A stretch of DNA of 8,381 nucleotides from Nitrospirae bacterium GWC2_57_9 (GTDB lineage: Bacteria; Nitrospirota; UBA9217). Numbering within the stretch: the stretch's first letter is position 1; each line of letters starts with the position of its first letter. A program made the position numbers and the translations under genes. Below the pieces are notes generated by a model, which saw only the letters and a list, made by a program, of their open reading frames with translations, was not told the DNA's origin and did no database searches. The stretch is from assembly GCA_001805085.1 (NCBI GenBank), contig MHEA01000023.1, positions 5,931 through 14,311 of the forward strand. Reading direction: 5' to 3'. Positions 1 to 5,669 of the stretch are shown piece after piece.

Positions 1-1
1 C

Positions 2-1360
2 GCGATCGATACCTGGACGAGAAGGGCCGCCAGGAACAGAGCAGTGAACATTGCGGCTCTCAGGACGCCGTCCACCTACCTGTCCCTCGACCGCTACAGC
101 CGCGCCGTCAGCGATGTGAACCGCGTTCTGGAGGTCGCCGGGAAAAAGAGCGGCGTCATGCTCAGCCTTGCCGATTACCAGGAAGAGCAGCGCGCTCCGG
201 TCAGGAGCAGGGACCTGATAGACGCGGCCGGGCACCCGGAGCAGAATATCTTTTATTCGTATTTCAGCAGACGGCTGCAGGAAGTGCTCGGGAAGACCGT
301 TCCTTCACACGTCGGCTTTTCCCTGAACTATCTGAGCCAGGCCCTCTGCACCTTCTCGATGATCGGCTTCCTGCGCAAAGAATTTCCGGACGTCAAGATC
401 GTTCTGGGCGGCGGGCTGGTCACTTCCTGGATGCAAAGACCGGGTTCGAAGAATCTTTTTGAAGGGCTCGTCGATCACCTGGTAGCCGGACCCGGAGAGA
501 ATGCCTTGCTGTCCCTGCTCGGGGCAACCCCATCGCAGGAGCACTGTCCGCCCGATTTCTCGTCCCTGCCGCTCGGATCCTATTTCTCCCCGGGATTCGT
601 CCTGCCTTACGCGGGATCGAGCGGCTGCTCCTGGAACAGGTGCTCCTTCTGTCCGGAAACAGCCGAAGGCAATCCCTATTTCCCGGTTGCGCCGGCACAT
701 GCACTGGCCGATATCGCCCATGTGGCCGGCAAGGACCGGCCGGTCCTGCTCCATCTGCTCGATAATGCCGTCAGTCCTTCTTTGATGCGGGCTCTTGCGG
801 CAGACCCTCCAGGCGTACCGTGGTACGGTTTTGCCCGCATCGGGAGAGAGCTTGCGGATCCGGATTTTTGCGCAGCGCTCAAACGGTCCGGCTGCGCCCT
901 GCTCAAGCTCGGCCTGGAATCAGGCGATCAGGAAGTGCTCGATGCCCTGCAAAAGGGTATCGATCTGGAGACGGCGTCGCAGGCGCTCCGGAACCTGAGC
1001 AGAGCGGGCATAGCCTCCTATGTTTACCTCCTCTTCGGTACCCCGGTCGAAACGGTTGGGAAGGCGAGAAAGACGCTGGACTTCGTTCTTCGGCATCGGG
1101 ACTGCATAACCTTCCTGAACCTTGCCGTCTTCAATATGCCGGCCTTCGGCACCGAAGCGGGATCGTACGATGCGTCTCCGTTCTATGAAGGGGACCTTTC
1201 GCTCTATACCGCCTTCCGGCATCCTCGTGGCTGGGAGCGCAGGCAGGTCCGGGAATTCCTGGATAATGAGTTCAAACGCGATCCTGCAGTAGCGGCGATC
1301 GTAAAGAACGACCCTCCCCTCTTCACATCGAACCATGCGCCCTTTTTTGGACAGCACTAG
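2..1360 (+). CDS. B12-binding-domain radical SAM protein, 5' truncated by window edge
   Basis: This is the 3' part of a radical SAM enzyme with an N-terminal cobalamin-binding-like domain. The frame is open from base 2. The residues before the GTG at 44 (DTWTRRAARNRAVN) read as normal coding sequence with GC-rich third positions and resemble relatives as I remember them, so the GTG at 44 is probably not the true start. The end of the Rossmann-like domain is visible as VGFSLNYLSQ followed by VKIVLGGG. The [4Fe-4S] cysteines are encoded at 626, 641 and 650 in GCSWNRCSFC, which is C-x4-C-x2-C instead of the classic C-x3-C-x2-C; this spacing occurs in a B12-binding radical SAM subgroup. A downstream KLGLESGDQEVLD matches the conserved GxESG core strand. 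The substrate is unknown. The gene ends 12 bases before the stop of a convergent minus-strand gene. The family is secure; the reaction is not. Confidence 0.88.
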   Translation, partial: AIDTWTRRAARNRAVNIAALRTPSTYLSLDRYSRAVSDVNRVLEVAGKKSGVMLSLADYQEEQRAPVRSRDLIDAAGHPEQNIFYSYFSRRLQEVLGKTVPSHVGFSLNYLSQALCTFSMIGFLRKEFPDVKIVLGGGLVTSWMQRPGSKNLFEGLVDHLVAGPGENALLSLLGATPSQEHCPPDFSSLPLGSYFSPGFVLPYAGSSGCSWNRCSFCPETAEGNPYFPVAPAHALADIAHVAGKDRPVLLHLLDNAVSPSLMRALAADPPGVPWYGFARIGRELADPDFCAALKRSGCALLKLGLESGDQEVLDALQKGIDLETASQALRNLSRAGIASYVYLLFGTPVETVGKARKTLDFVLRHRDCITFLNLAVFNMPAFGTEAGSYDASPFYEGDLSLYTAFRHPRGWERRQVREFLDNEFKRDPAVAAIVKNDPPLFTSNHAPFFGQH

Positions 1361-1372
1361 CCAGACGCTCAC

Positions 1373-1528
1373 CTACAACAGCCCCATCAGGAGCATCAAG
1401 AACAGGACCAGGAGGGCCGAACTCATCCATGCGCTCACGCGGTAGCCCCATCTGCGGCTGTACCTCCAGACCGGCAAGGAGCCGAAGAGCAATACGAGGA
1501 CAGTGATGATCAGTGTCAACGAAACCAT
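1373..1528 (-). CDS. DUF3309-type small membrane protein (51 aa)
   Basis: A 51-residue protein reads from the ATG at 1528 to a TAG at 1375-1373 on the minus strand. It has a hydrophobic N-terminal helix (about residues 3-20), a short polar middle LPVWRYSRRWGYR, and a second hydrophobic helix (about 33-51). The LPxWxYSRxWGY core and the overall length of about 50 residues match what I know of the DUF3309 family, whose function is unknown. A strong Shine-Dalgarno sequence, GGGGAGA, lies about 4 bases upstream of the ATG (plus-strand 1533-1539). It converges on the radical SAM gene with a 12-base gap and no clear terminator between the two, so their transcripts may overlap. It is so short that length cut-offs would miss it. 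A longer reading frame over the same bases in another phase (1323-1550) looks like noise. Confidence 0.82.
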   Translation of the reverse strand: MVSLTLIITVLVLLFGSLPVWRYSRRWGYRVSAWMSSALLVLFLMLLMGLL

Positions 1529-1591
1529 TCAATCTCCCCGCAAGACCCATTGATAAAAGCGTTATCGTTTTCTAAAAACGTATTCGTATTT

Positions 1592-1620
1592 AGCCTATCT
1601 CAGCCCGGGGCCGGAGTCAA
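1592..1620 (-). promoter_or_regulatory. Putative promoter for the DUF3309-type gene
   Basis: Read on the minus strand, TTGACT (1620-1615) is followed after 17 bases by TAGGCT (1597-1592), which matches three of six -10 positions. The expected leader of about 55 bases then carries the Shine-Dalgarno site. It also contains a small inverted repeat (CGTTTT/AAAACG, plus-strand 1566-1580). The -35 and spacing are good and the -10 is weak, so this is tentative. Confidence 0.4.
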
Positions 1621-1674
1621 ACTGACTTCGTCTGCTCGCCTCCTCCTCCCGGCCGTTCCTGGCTCAGCATCTTA

Positions 1675-1703
1675 TTGACAAGAAGGGCCGCTCCTGATAC
1701 CTT
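1675..1703 (+). promoter_or_regulatory. Putative sigma70 promoter for the HD-domain gene
   Basis: A perfect -35 TTGACA (1675-1680) is followed by a 17-base spacer and TACCTT (1698-1703). A TGA triplet directly before the -10 gives the extended -10 pattern TGn. Transcription would start near 1710, leaving a leader of about 80 bases before the chosen ATG at 1790. This start also argues against the upstream TTG at 1712 as the translation start. The weak point is the -10, with three of six consensus bases. Confidence 0.55.
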
Positions 1704-1789
1704 TTGGGCAATTGAAATTTTGCAGCACCAGCAGATTTCTTCGCGGTATCTCAAGGAGTGTCGAATTTTACGTTAGTCAGGAGACGCCG

Positions 1790-2377
1790 ATGCTTAGCTT
1801 CACAGACGCAACAGAACTTCTGGGCCGCTACGGCAAGAACGAGGCCTGGACCCGGCATTGCCTGGCCGTAGCCCGCGTCGCCGCAAAGCTCTCGTGCACT
1901 TTGCGATCCGTTGTCGACGGACGTCTTCTCGTTGTCGGGGCGCTGCTGCACGATATCGGCAGATACAGGACCCAGGATCCGATACTGCACGGAGTCGAAG
2001 GCTATCGGCTGCTGTCCTCCCTCGGACATCCTCGCGAGGCCTTTATCTGCGCATCCCACGTGCTCTGCGGAATGCCGGCACAGGAAGCCGTCCAATACGG
2101 ACTGCCGGACCGGGATTTTCTGCCGCTAACGCTGGAAGAGAGGCTCATTCCCCTTATCGACGGTGTGGTGGAATTCGATCAGCCGACGACGTTCGATCAG
2201 CGGTGCCGCTCTATCAGCAGGCGCTATCAAGGCAACCCGGCTTTTCTGAAACGCTTCGAGACGGCAGCGGAGACGGCGCGCTGTCAGCTGCGGAAGCTGC
2301 AGGATGAGTACGGCATTTCGCTGGAACAGGTGGCGAAGCAAACTCTCTGCGGGGATGCTGCGCCGGCACGGTCATGA
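1790..2377 (+). CDS. HD-domain metal-dependent phosphohydrolase
   Basis: This 195-residue protein carries an HD hydrolase domain. The ligands expected of the fold are present in order: His in WTRHCLAVARVA, the His-Asp pair in LLHDIGRY, a further His in ASHVLCG, and an Asp in LIPLIDGVVEF. The pattern LPLTLEERLIPLIDGVVE with a following basic helix resembles small stand-alone HDIG proteins (TIGR00295-like). It is not an HD-GYP protein, as no GYP segment is visible. The substrate is unknown; nucleotides or phosphate esters are usual for the superfamily. The start at 1790 was chosen because CAGGAG (1778-1783) lies 6 bases before it; the frame stays open back to a TTG at 1712, but the extra 26 residues do not look like part of the domain. 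It appears monocistronic, with its own promoter at 1675. Confidence 0.83.
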   Translation: MLSFTDATELLGRYGKNEAWTRHCLAVARVAAKLSCTLRSVVDGRLLVVGALLHDIGRYRTQDPILHGVEGYRLLSSLGHPREAFICASHVLCGMPAQEAVQYGLPDRDFLPLTLEERLIPLIDGVVEFDQPTTFDQRCRSISRRYQGNPAFLKRFETAAETARCQLRKLQDEYGISLEQVAKQTLCGDAAPARS

Positions 2378-2454
2378 ACCGGCAGGAAAAGGCAAGTCAG
2401 CCACGATGCTCAGGGCCGGATCGGGAATACAGAGGCAAGCAAACTACTTTAGTA

Positions 2455-2483
2455 TTGACTTCCCAGGTCCAAGCGTTTATATA
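2455..2483 (+). promoter_or_regulatory. Sigma70-type promoter driving the riboswitch and small exported protein
   Basis: TTGACT (2455-2460) and TATATA (2478-2483) are separated by exactly 17 bases; an overlapping TATAGT at 2480-2485 is an alternative -10. The predicted transcription start near 2490 lies about ten bases before the riboswitch aptamer, which is the placement expected if this promoter makes the riboswitch leader. Confidence 0.7.
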
Positions 2484-2499
2484 GTCTCTCCAGAAAGAG

Positions 2500-2583
2500 A
2501 TAGACGATAATACTCAACCATCCGCGAGGATGGGGCGGAAAGCCTCCAGGATCTCCTTGAGACAGCCGGGCTGCCGAAATATC
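2500..2583 (+). promoter_or_regulatory. GEMM-I class riboswitch, predicted 3',3'-cGAMP type (GEMM-Ib)
   Basis: This leader element matches the GEMM-I cyclic-dinucleotide aptamer. The first hairpin is a perfect 6-bp CCATCC/GGATGG (2518-2523 with 2528-2533) closed by a GCGA GNRA tetraloop. It is followed by the conserved GGGGCGGAAAGCC (2532-2544). A second hairpin is formed by TCTC/GAGA (2552-2555 with 2559-2562). The conserved 3' block is ACAGCCGGGCTGCCG (2562-2576). Closing pairs can form between GATA (2506-2509) and TATC (2580-2583). Aligned by hand to the Vibrio Vc2 aptamer, A2512 takes the place of G20, the residue that contacts the ligand. A at this position is the known hallmark of GEMM-Ib riboswitches that prefer 3',3'-cGAMP, found mainly in Geobacter and relatives. 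The class is secure; the ligand preference rests on the hand alignment. Confidence 0.88.
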
Positions 2584-2609
2584 ATTCGATATCAGGCGAC
2601 CGGCTTTTT
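2564..2609 (+). terminator. Riboswitch expression-platform intrinsic terminator
   Basis: AGCCGG (2564-2569) pairs with CCGGCT (2600-2605). Inside this stem GCC (2573-2575) pairs with GGC (2595-2597), and ATATC (2579-2583) pairs with GATAT (2588-2592) around a 4-base loop. A run of five T (2605-2609) follows. The left arm is the conserved 3' part of the aptamer, and TATC is also used for the closing aptamer stem, so the two folds exclude each other. The inference is that ligand binding stabilises the aptamer, blocks the terminator and turns the downstream gene on. Confidence 0.75.
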
Positions 2610-2648
2610 CCTTTCCCGCGGCCGGTCAGCGCAAAGGAGCTGCGCCCC

Positions 2649-2837
2649 ATGATGAAGATCGTCGGAAGTTTCCTTGTCCTGTGGGCAGTGATGCTGACGT
2701 TTGTGATGAACAGCTGCAGTCACACCCGGCCTTCTTCTGGACATTCGAACAATAGCCGGTTCCTCTCAGCGCCCGACCGCGGTATCCCGCCGATGGTCCT
2801 GAAGCCGCCCGAAGGCCGCTGGAAGAGCCCGTTCTGA
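2649..2837 (+). CDS. Small exported protein or putative lipoprotein under riboswitch control (62 aa)
   Basis: I do not recognise a family for this 62-residue protein. It starts with a short basic end and a hydrophobic stretch (about residues 5-20, IVGSFLVLWAVMLTFVM), followed by NSCSH. The single Cys at residue 23 suggests a lipoprotein signal peptide, but the residues before it (M-N-S) fit the lipobox poorly because Asn at -2 is unusual. A plain Sec signal or membrane anchor is possible. The mature part is short, basic and rich in Ser, Pro and Asn, and looks unstructured. AAAGGAG (2633-2639) is a strong Shine-Dalgarno site 9 bases before the ATG at 2649; a second ATG at 2652 could also serve. 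The gene lies 40 bases after the riboswitch terminator, and no other gene appears to share the transcript. It is probably the sole target of the switch. Confidence 0.72.
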   Translation: MMKIVGSFLVLWAVMLTFVMNSCSHTRPSSGHSNNSRFLSAPDRGIPPMVLKPPEGRWKSPF

Positions 2838-2919
2838 GCGTTGATCCTGCCCCCTCTTTTCTGCCTCAGCTGTGCCCGCCCTTAACAACTCCGTTCACGA
2901 ACCGGTCTTGTGCTCACGT

Positions 2920-2939
2920 CGGCGTTCTAGTGCCGTTTT
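2920..2939 (+). terminator. Possible weak terminator after the small exported protein gene
   Basis: CGGC (2920-2923) can pair with GCCG (2932-2935), extended by one G-T pair, and is followed by TTTT (2936-2939). The stem is short, so termination strength is doubtful. Its place between the small gene and the next promoter fits. Nothing else is visible between 2838 and 2973. Confidence 0.35.
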
Positions 2940-2973
2940 CGGCGCCTCTGGCCGCGCAGGGAAGCAAAAAGTC

Positions 2974-3002
2974 TTGCAACTTAAAGCCCCTGCCTGTATA
3001 AT
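2974..3002 (+). promoter_or_regulatory. Strong sigma70 promoter giving a near-leaderless mRNA
   Basis: TTGCAA (2974-2979) and a perfect TATAAT (2997-3002) are separated by 17 bases, the best promoter match in the window. Transcription should start about 3008-3012. The ATG of the following gene is at 3012, so the 5' leader would be about 0-4 bases and cannot hold a Shine-Dalgarno site. Confidence 0.75.
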
Positions 3003-3011
3003 ACGTCACTT

Positions 3012-3464
3012 ATGCTTACGGGTTACAACACGGACTTCAAATTCCAGGGCAAGGTCTACCATTGCCAGACGGAGGACGGCGGCGTAAACAGCCCGTTCAT
3101 CACTTCTCTCCTCTATTTTCAAGGTGCTATCCTTGCTTCCCGCAAGACGAGCTATGCCGATATTCTGAAAGCCGACTGCCTCGACGAGGTGGTGCGGGAG
3201 CTCATGATGGAGCAGCACAAACAGATGATCCGCGACCTCATGCAGGGCAAGCTTGATCTCAATAATGCTCCTCATGAAGCAGCGTATGAACCGGCGGCTG
3301 TTCCGAAGGCGGAGCAAGCCCCCAAACCGGCCGAGGCGCCTGCGCCGGCCCCCAAGCAGGCAACGCCTCCGGCTGCCGTGAAGGAACCGGTCAAGGAAAA
3401 AAGCCTGGACGACATCATTCTCGACTTCCTTGCTCAGGAGCAGCAGGAGCGGCAGCAGAAGTAG
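3012..3464 (+). CDS. Conserved protein of unknown function with Pro/Ala-rich linker
   Basis: This 150-residue protein has three visible parts. Residues 1 to about 60 form a compact domain that starts TGYNTDFKFQGKVYHCQTED and continues with a segment containing ILASRKTSY. Similar short proteins occur in Geobacter-type genomes as I remember them; no function is known to me. Residues about 60-85 form a charged helix (EQHKQMIRDLMQ). Residues about 95-132 are a Pro/Ala/Lys-rich linker, and the tail SLDDIILDFL is an amphipathic helix that could be a docking motif. No signal peptide or membrane segment is seen. The ATG at 3012 is the only start: the frame upstream meets a TAA at 2982 with no ATG, GTG or TTG between. 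There is no Shine-Dalgarno site, in line with the promoter 10 bases upstream. Confidence 0.8.
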   Translation: MLTGYNTDFKFQGKVYHCQTEDGGVNSPFITSLLYFQGAILASRKTSYADILKADCLDEVVRELMMEQHKQMIRDLMQGKLDLNNAPHEAAYEPAAVPKAEQAPKPAEAPAPAPKQATPPAAVKEPVKEKSLDDIILDFLAQEQQERQQK

Positions 3465-3500
3465 CAGCGGTATCTCTGCAAGACGACAACCTCTCGGCGG

Positions 3501-3512
3501 GCTCGATCGAGC
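3501..3512. other. 12-bp perfect palindrome between the unknown gene and tktA
   Basis: GCTCGATCGAGC is a perfect 12-base palindrome followed by TTTG. It lies in the 117-base gap between the stop at 3464 and the transketolase start. It could be a small terminator stem (GCTC/GAGC) or a protein-binding site. A TGCATAAT at 3515-3522 could be a -10 element for the transketolase genes, but no matching -35 is visible. Confidence 0.3.
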
Positions 3513-3581
3513 TTTGCATAATTCGCGGACCAGAAGCCTCAACGATAAACGCAGGGGAAAACAAGGCAGGAGGATCATTGC

Positions 3582-4421
3582 ATGGCGGTCACGGAACAGC
3601 AGCTGCAGACTTTAAAGGATAGGGCCAGAAGGATACGTATCGATATCCTGAAAATGCTGACCGATTGCGGGTCCGGCCATACCGGGGGCAGCCTCTCGGC
3701 CGCAGACATTGCAACGGCCCTCTATTTTTACAAGATGAAGTACGACCCCCGGAAGCCGGGCTGGAAGGAGCGGGATAATTTCATCCTGTCCAAGGGGCAT
3801 GCGGCGCCGCTCCTGTACACGGTGCTTGCCCAAGCCGGCTATTTCGAACATGCCGAGCTCTGCACGCTCCGCAAGATCGGTTCCCGCCTGCAGGGCCATC
3901 CGGACAGCAAATGCCTTCCCGGGGTCGAGATCTCGACGGGATCCCTGGGCCAGGGGCTGTCCGTCGCGAACGGCCTTGCACTCGCCCACAAGCTCGACAA
4001 AGCGCCCAACCGGGTCTATGCGCTGCTCGGCGACGGCGAACTCCAGGAAGGCCAGATCTGGGAGGCTGCCATGACCGCCGCCCATTACAAGCTGGACAAC
4101 TTGTGCGCGCTCGTCGACAACAACGGCCTTCAGATCGACGGCCCCGTTGCCAAAGTCATGGGGGTGGAGCCCATTACCGACAAGTGGCGTGCCTTCGGCT
4201 GGGAAGTGCTTGACGTGGATGGACACGACATGGAGAAGATCGTCACGGCGCTCGACAAGGCCGAGACGATCAAGGGCAAGCCGACCATGATCGTGTGCCG
4301 CACGGTCAAGGGCAAAGGATCGAAGTGCTTTGAGGGCAAGGTGGAGTTCCACGGGACGACGCCGACCAAGGAAGAGCTCGCCACTGCCATGAAGGAACTC
4401 GAAGAAGGAGTCTGTAAGTAA
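3582..4421 (+). CDS. tktA: Transketolase, N-terminal subunit (thiamine diphosphate-binding)
   Basis: This 279-residue protein is the N-terminal half of transketolase, which moves two-carbon units between sugar phosphates in the non-oxidative pentose phosphate pathway in the cytosol. The diphosphate-binding motif runs from GDGE (residues 150-153) to NN (about 180-181). Other conserved parts are GHTGGSLSAADI, the active-site SKGHAAPLLY, LQGHPD and TGSLGQGLSVANGLA. The length matches the stand-alone N-terminal subunit of split transketolases found in archaea and many bacteria. A perfect AGGAGG (3568-3573) lies 8 bases before the ATG. Its partner gene follows 103 bases downstream in the same direction. 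The symbol is given by function only, since split subunits are named variously. It should need the C-terminal subunit for activity. Confidence 0.93.
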   Translation: MAVTEQQLQTLKDRARRIRIDILKMLTDCGSGHTGGSLSAADIATALYFYKMKYDPRKPGWKERDNFILSKGHAAPLLYTVLAQAGYFEHAELCTLRKIGSRLQGHPDSKCLPGVEISTGSLGQGLSVANGLALAHKLDKAPNRVYALLGDGELQEGQIWEAAMTAAHYKLDNLCALVDNNGLQIDGPVAKVMGVEPITDKWRAFGWEVLDVDGHDMEKIVTALDKAETIKGKPTMIVCRTVKGKGSKCFEGKVEFHGTTPTKEELATAMKELEEGVCK

Positions 4422-4429
4422 CAAGCACG

Positions 4430-4504
4430 AAATTCGAATATCGAAATTCGAAAGAAATCGCAAATACCAACAACGTTTAGGATTTAGAAATCAGGATTTC
4501 GAAA
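4430..4504. repeat. Degenerate CGAAA/TTTCG-rich repeat between the transketolase subunit genes
   Basis: An AT-rich stretch repeats GAAATTCGAA-like units: CGAAATTCGAA at 4428-4438, CGAAATTCGAA again at 4442-4452, and GGATTTCGAAATT at 4495-4507. Its base composition differs sharply from the GC-rich genes around it. Related stretches occur at 5469-5501 and 5696-5730. It separates two subunit genes that would usually be packed closely, so it looks like an insertion into an operon. No reading frame or promoter is apparent in it. Confidence 0.6.
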
Positions 4505-4524
4505 TTGTGTTCCATGGGGGTAAC

Positions 4525-5466
4525 GTGAGTAAGATCGCAACGAGAGATGCATACGGGGACGCGCTGGTCAGCCTCGGAAAAAAACGGAACGACGTGGTCG
4601 TGCTGGACGCGGACCTGTCCGGGTCGACCAAGACCGCAAAATTCGCCAAAGCGTTTCCGGACCGGTTCTTCAATATCGGCATTGCCGAACAGGACATGAT
4701 GGGAACCGCGGCGGGCCTTGCGATCGGCGGGAAGCTGCCTTTCGTCAGCACCTTCGCGGTGTTCGCGACCGGCCGGGCCTGGGAACAGGTGCGGCAGTCC
4801 ATCTGCTATCCGAACCTCAATGTGAAAATCGTGGCAACCCATGCGGGCGTGACCGTGGGCGAGGACGGCGGATCGCACCAATCGGTGGAGGATATTGCGG
4901 TGATGCGGGTGATTCCGCACATGACCGTAATCGTTCCGGCTGACGGGCCCGAGACGCTGCAGGCGATCGAGGCCGTGGCGGAATACCAGGGGCCGTGCTA
5001 TGTTCGGGCCGGCAGGAACAAGGTTCCGACCGTCTGCCCCGAAAACTACCGATTCAGGATCGGCAAGGCCCATGTATTCAACGAAGGCAAGCATGCGGCG
5101 ATCATCGCCACCGGCATCATGGTGGCCGAGGCGCTCAAGGCCCGCGATCAGCTCAAGGCCGAAGGGATAGACGCGGGCGTGATCAATATGTCAACGATCA
5201 AACCCCTGGACAGGGACGCCGTGATCGCCGCCGCAACACGCTGCGGCGCGATCGTGACCGCTGAGGAACATTCGATCATCGGCGGGCTCGGCGGAGCTGT
5301 CGCCGAGGTCCTGGCCGAGTCGGCACCGGCGCCGCTGGTGCGGATCGGGTTGAAGGACACGTTCGGCACGTCGGGCGACGGCGAAGGGCTGCTGAAACAT
5401 TACGGCCTTTCGGCGGGCGATATTGCAGCGGCGGTGAAGGAAGCGATTAAAAAGAAGAAATCCTAA
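4525..5466 (+). CDS. tktB: Transketolase, C-terminal subunit
   Basis: This 313-residue protein is the partner of the preceding N-terminal subunit. It supplies the pyrimidine-binding domain and the C-terminal transketolase domain. The catalytic Glu that activates thiamine diphosphate is in GIAEQDM (E55). The domain core SKIATRDAYGDAL, VVVLDADLSGS and HAGVTVGEDGGSHQSVEDIA is typical of the split form. The later TGIMVAEALKA and TAEEHSIIGGLGGAVAEVL mark the C-terminal domain. I chose the GTG at 4525 because the family usually begins at SKIATRDAYG and GGGGGT (4516-4521) lies just upstream. A GTG at 4507 would add six residues and has no better ribosome site, being inside the repeat. The pair is presumably co-transcribed despite the gap. 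Confidence 0.92.
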   Translation: MSKIATRDAYGDALVSLGKKRNDVVVLDADLSGSTKTAKFAKAFPDRFFNIGIAEQDMMGTAAGLAIGGKLPFVSTFAVFATGRAWEQVRQSICYPNLNVKIVATHAGVTVGEDGGSHQSVEDIAVMRVIPHMTVIVPADGPETLQAIEAVAEYQGPCYVRAGRNKVPTVCPENYRFRIGKAHVFNEGKHAAIIATGIMVAEALKARDQLKAEGIDAGVINMSTIKPLDRDAVIAAATRCGAIVTAEEHSIIGGLGGAVAEVLAESAPAPLVRIGLKDTFGTSGDGEGLLKHYGLSAGDIAAAVKEAIKKKKS

Positions 5467-5468
5467 AC

Positions 5469-5501
5469 TCGAATTTCGAAATCCAAAATAATTTCGAAAT
5501 T
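5469..5501. repeat. Second CGAAA/TTTCG-rich repeat, after tktB
   Basis: Directly after the tktB stop, CGAATTTCGAAATCC (5470-5484) and AATTTCGAAATTG (5490-5502) repeat the motif seen between the transketolase genes. It sits in a 269-base gap without a convincing gene. A GC-rich inverted pair CCTGC/GCAGG (5509-5513 with 5526-5530) follows without a T-run. Confidence 0.55.
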
Positions 5502-5624
5502 GACGCTCCCTGCAGTTCCGCTAAAGCAGGACAGGGGATCTCGATTCTCAAGGTAAAAGCATAATCGTATTCGTTCGCTAACCCCCTGCACTGGCGCTTC
5601 CACTCGTAAACGCTGGGGGAGAGA

Positions 5625-5644
5625 CCCCGCAGCAAACTGCGGGG
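5625..5644. repeat. REP-like perfect hairpin
   Basis: CCCCGCAG (5625-5632) and CTGCGGGG (5637-5644) form a perfect 8-bp stem around a CAAA loop. No T-run follows on either strand, so it is not a standard intrinsic terminator. A second, looser inverted pair, CCCCC (5582-5586) with GGGGG (5615-5619), lies just before it. The arrangement resembles an interspersed REP-type palindrome, which cannot be shown from one copy. Confidence 0.45.
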
Positions 5645-5669
5645 AATGCGCTCACTCCAGAATTCAAAT

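Noticed and set aside
1323..1550. Minus-strand 75-codon frame overlapping the DUF3309-type gene in another phase
   Set aside because: The DUF3309-type frame has the ribosome site, the family core and membrane helices; this one is polar noise.
1712..1789. 26-residue N-terminal extension of the HD protein from a TTG start
   Set aside because: The TTG lies at the predicted transcription start with no room for a ribosome site, while ATG 1790 has a good one.
2304..2510. Plus-strand 68-codon frame across the HD gene end and into the riboswitch promoter
   Set aside because: It overlaps the HD gene in another phase and runs through promoter elements; no family resemblance.
3006..3578. Minus-strand frame of 190 codons rich in Leu and Arg opposite the unknown gene
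   Set aside because: The Leu run is the complement of the Gln/Glu-rich C-terminus of the plus-strand gene. The plus-strand gene has an excellent promoter and conserved-looking domain.
3612..4463. Minus-strand frame of 283 codons opposite the transketolase N-terminal gene
   Set aside because: The plus strand encodes an unmistakable transketolase subunit; the opposite frame has no family resemblance or ribosome site.
5447..5635. Minus-strand frame of 62 codons in the tktB-ftsE gap
   Set aside because: It ends in a Phe/Arg/Ser-rich tail that is merely the translated TTTCG repeat, and it covers the inverted repeats; no ribosome site or known family.
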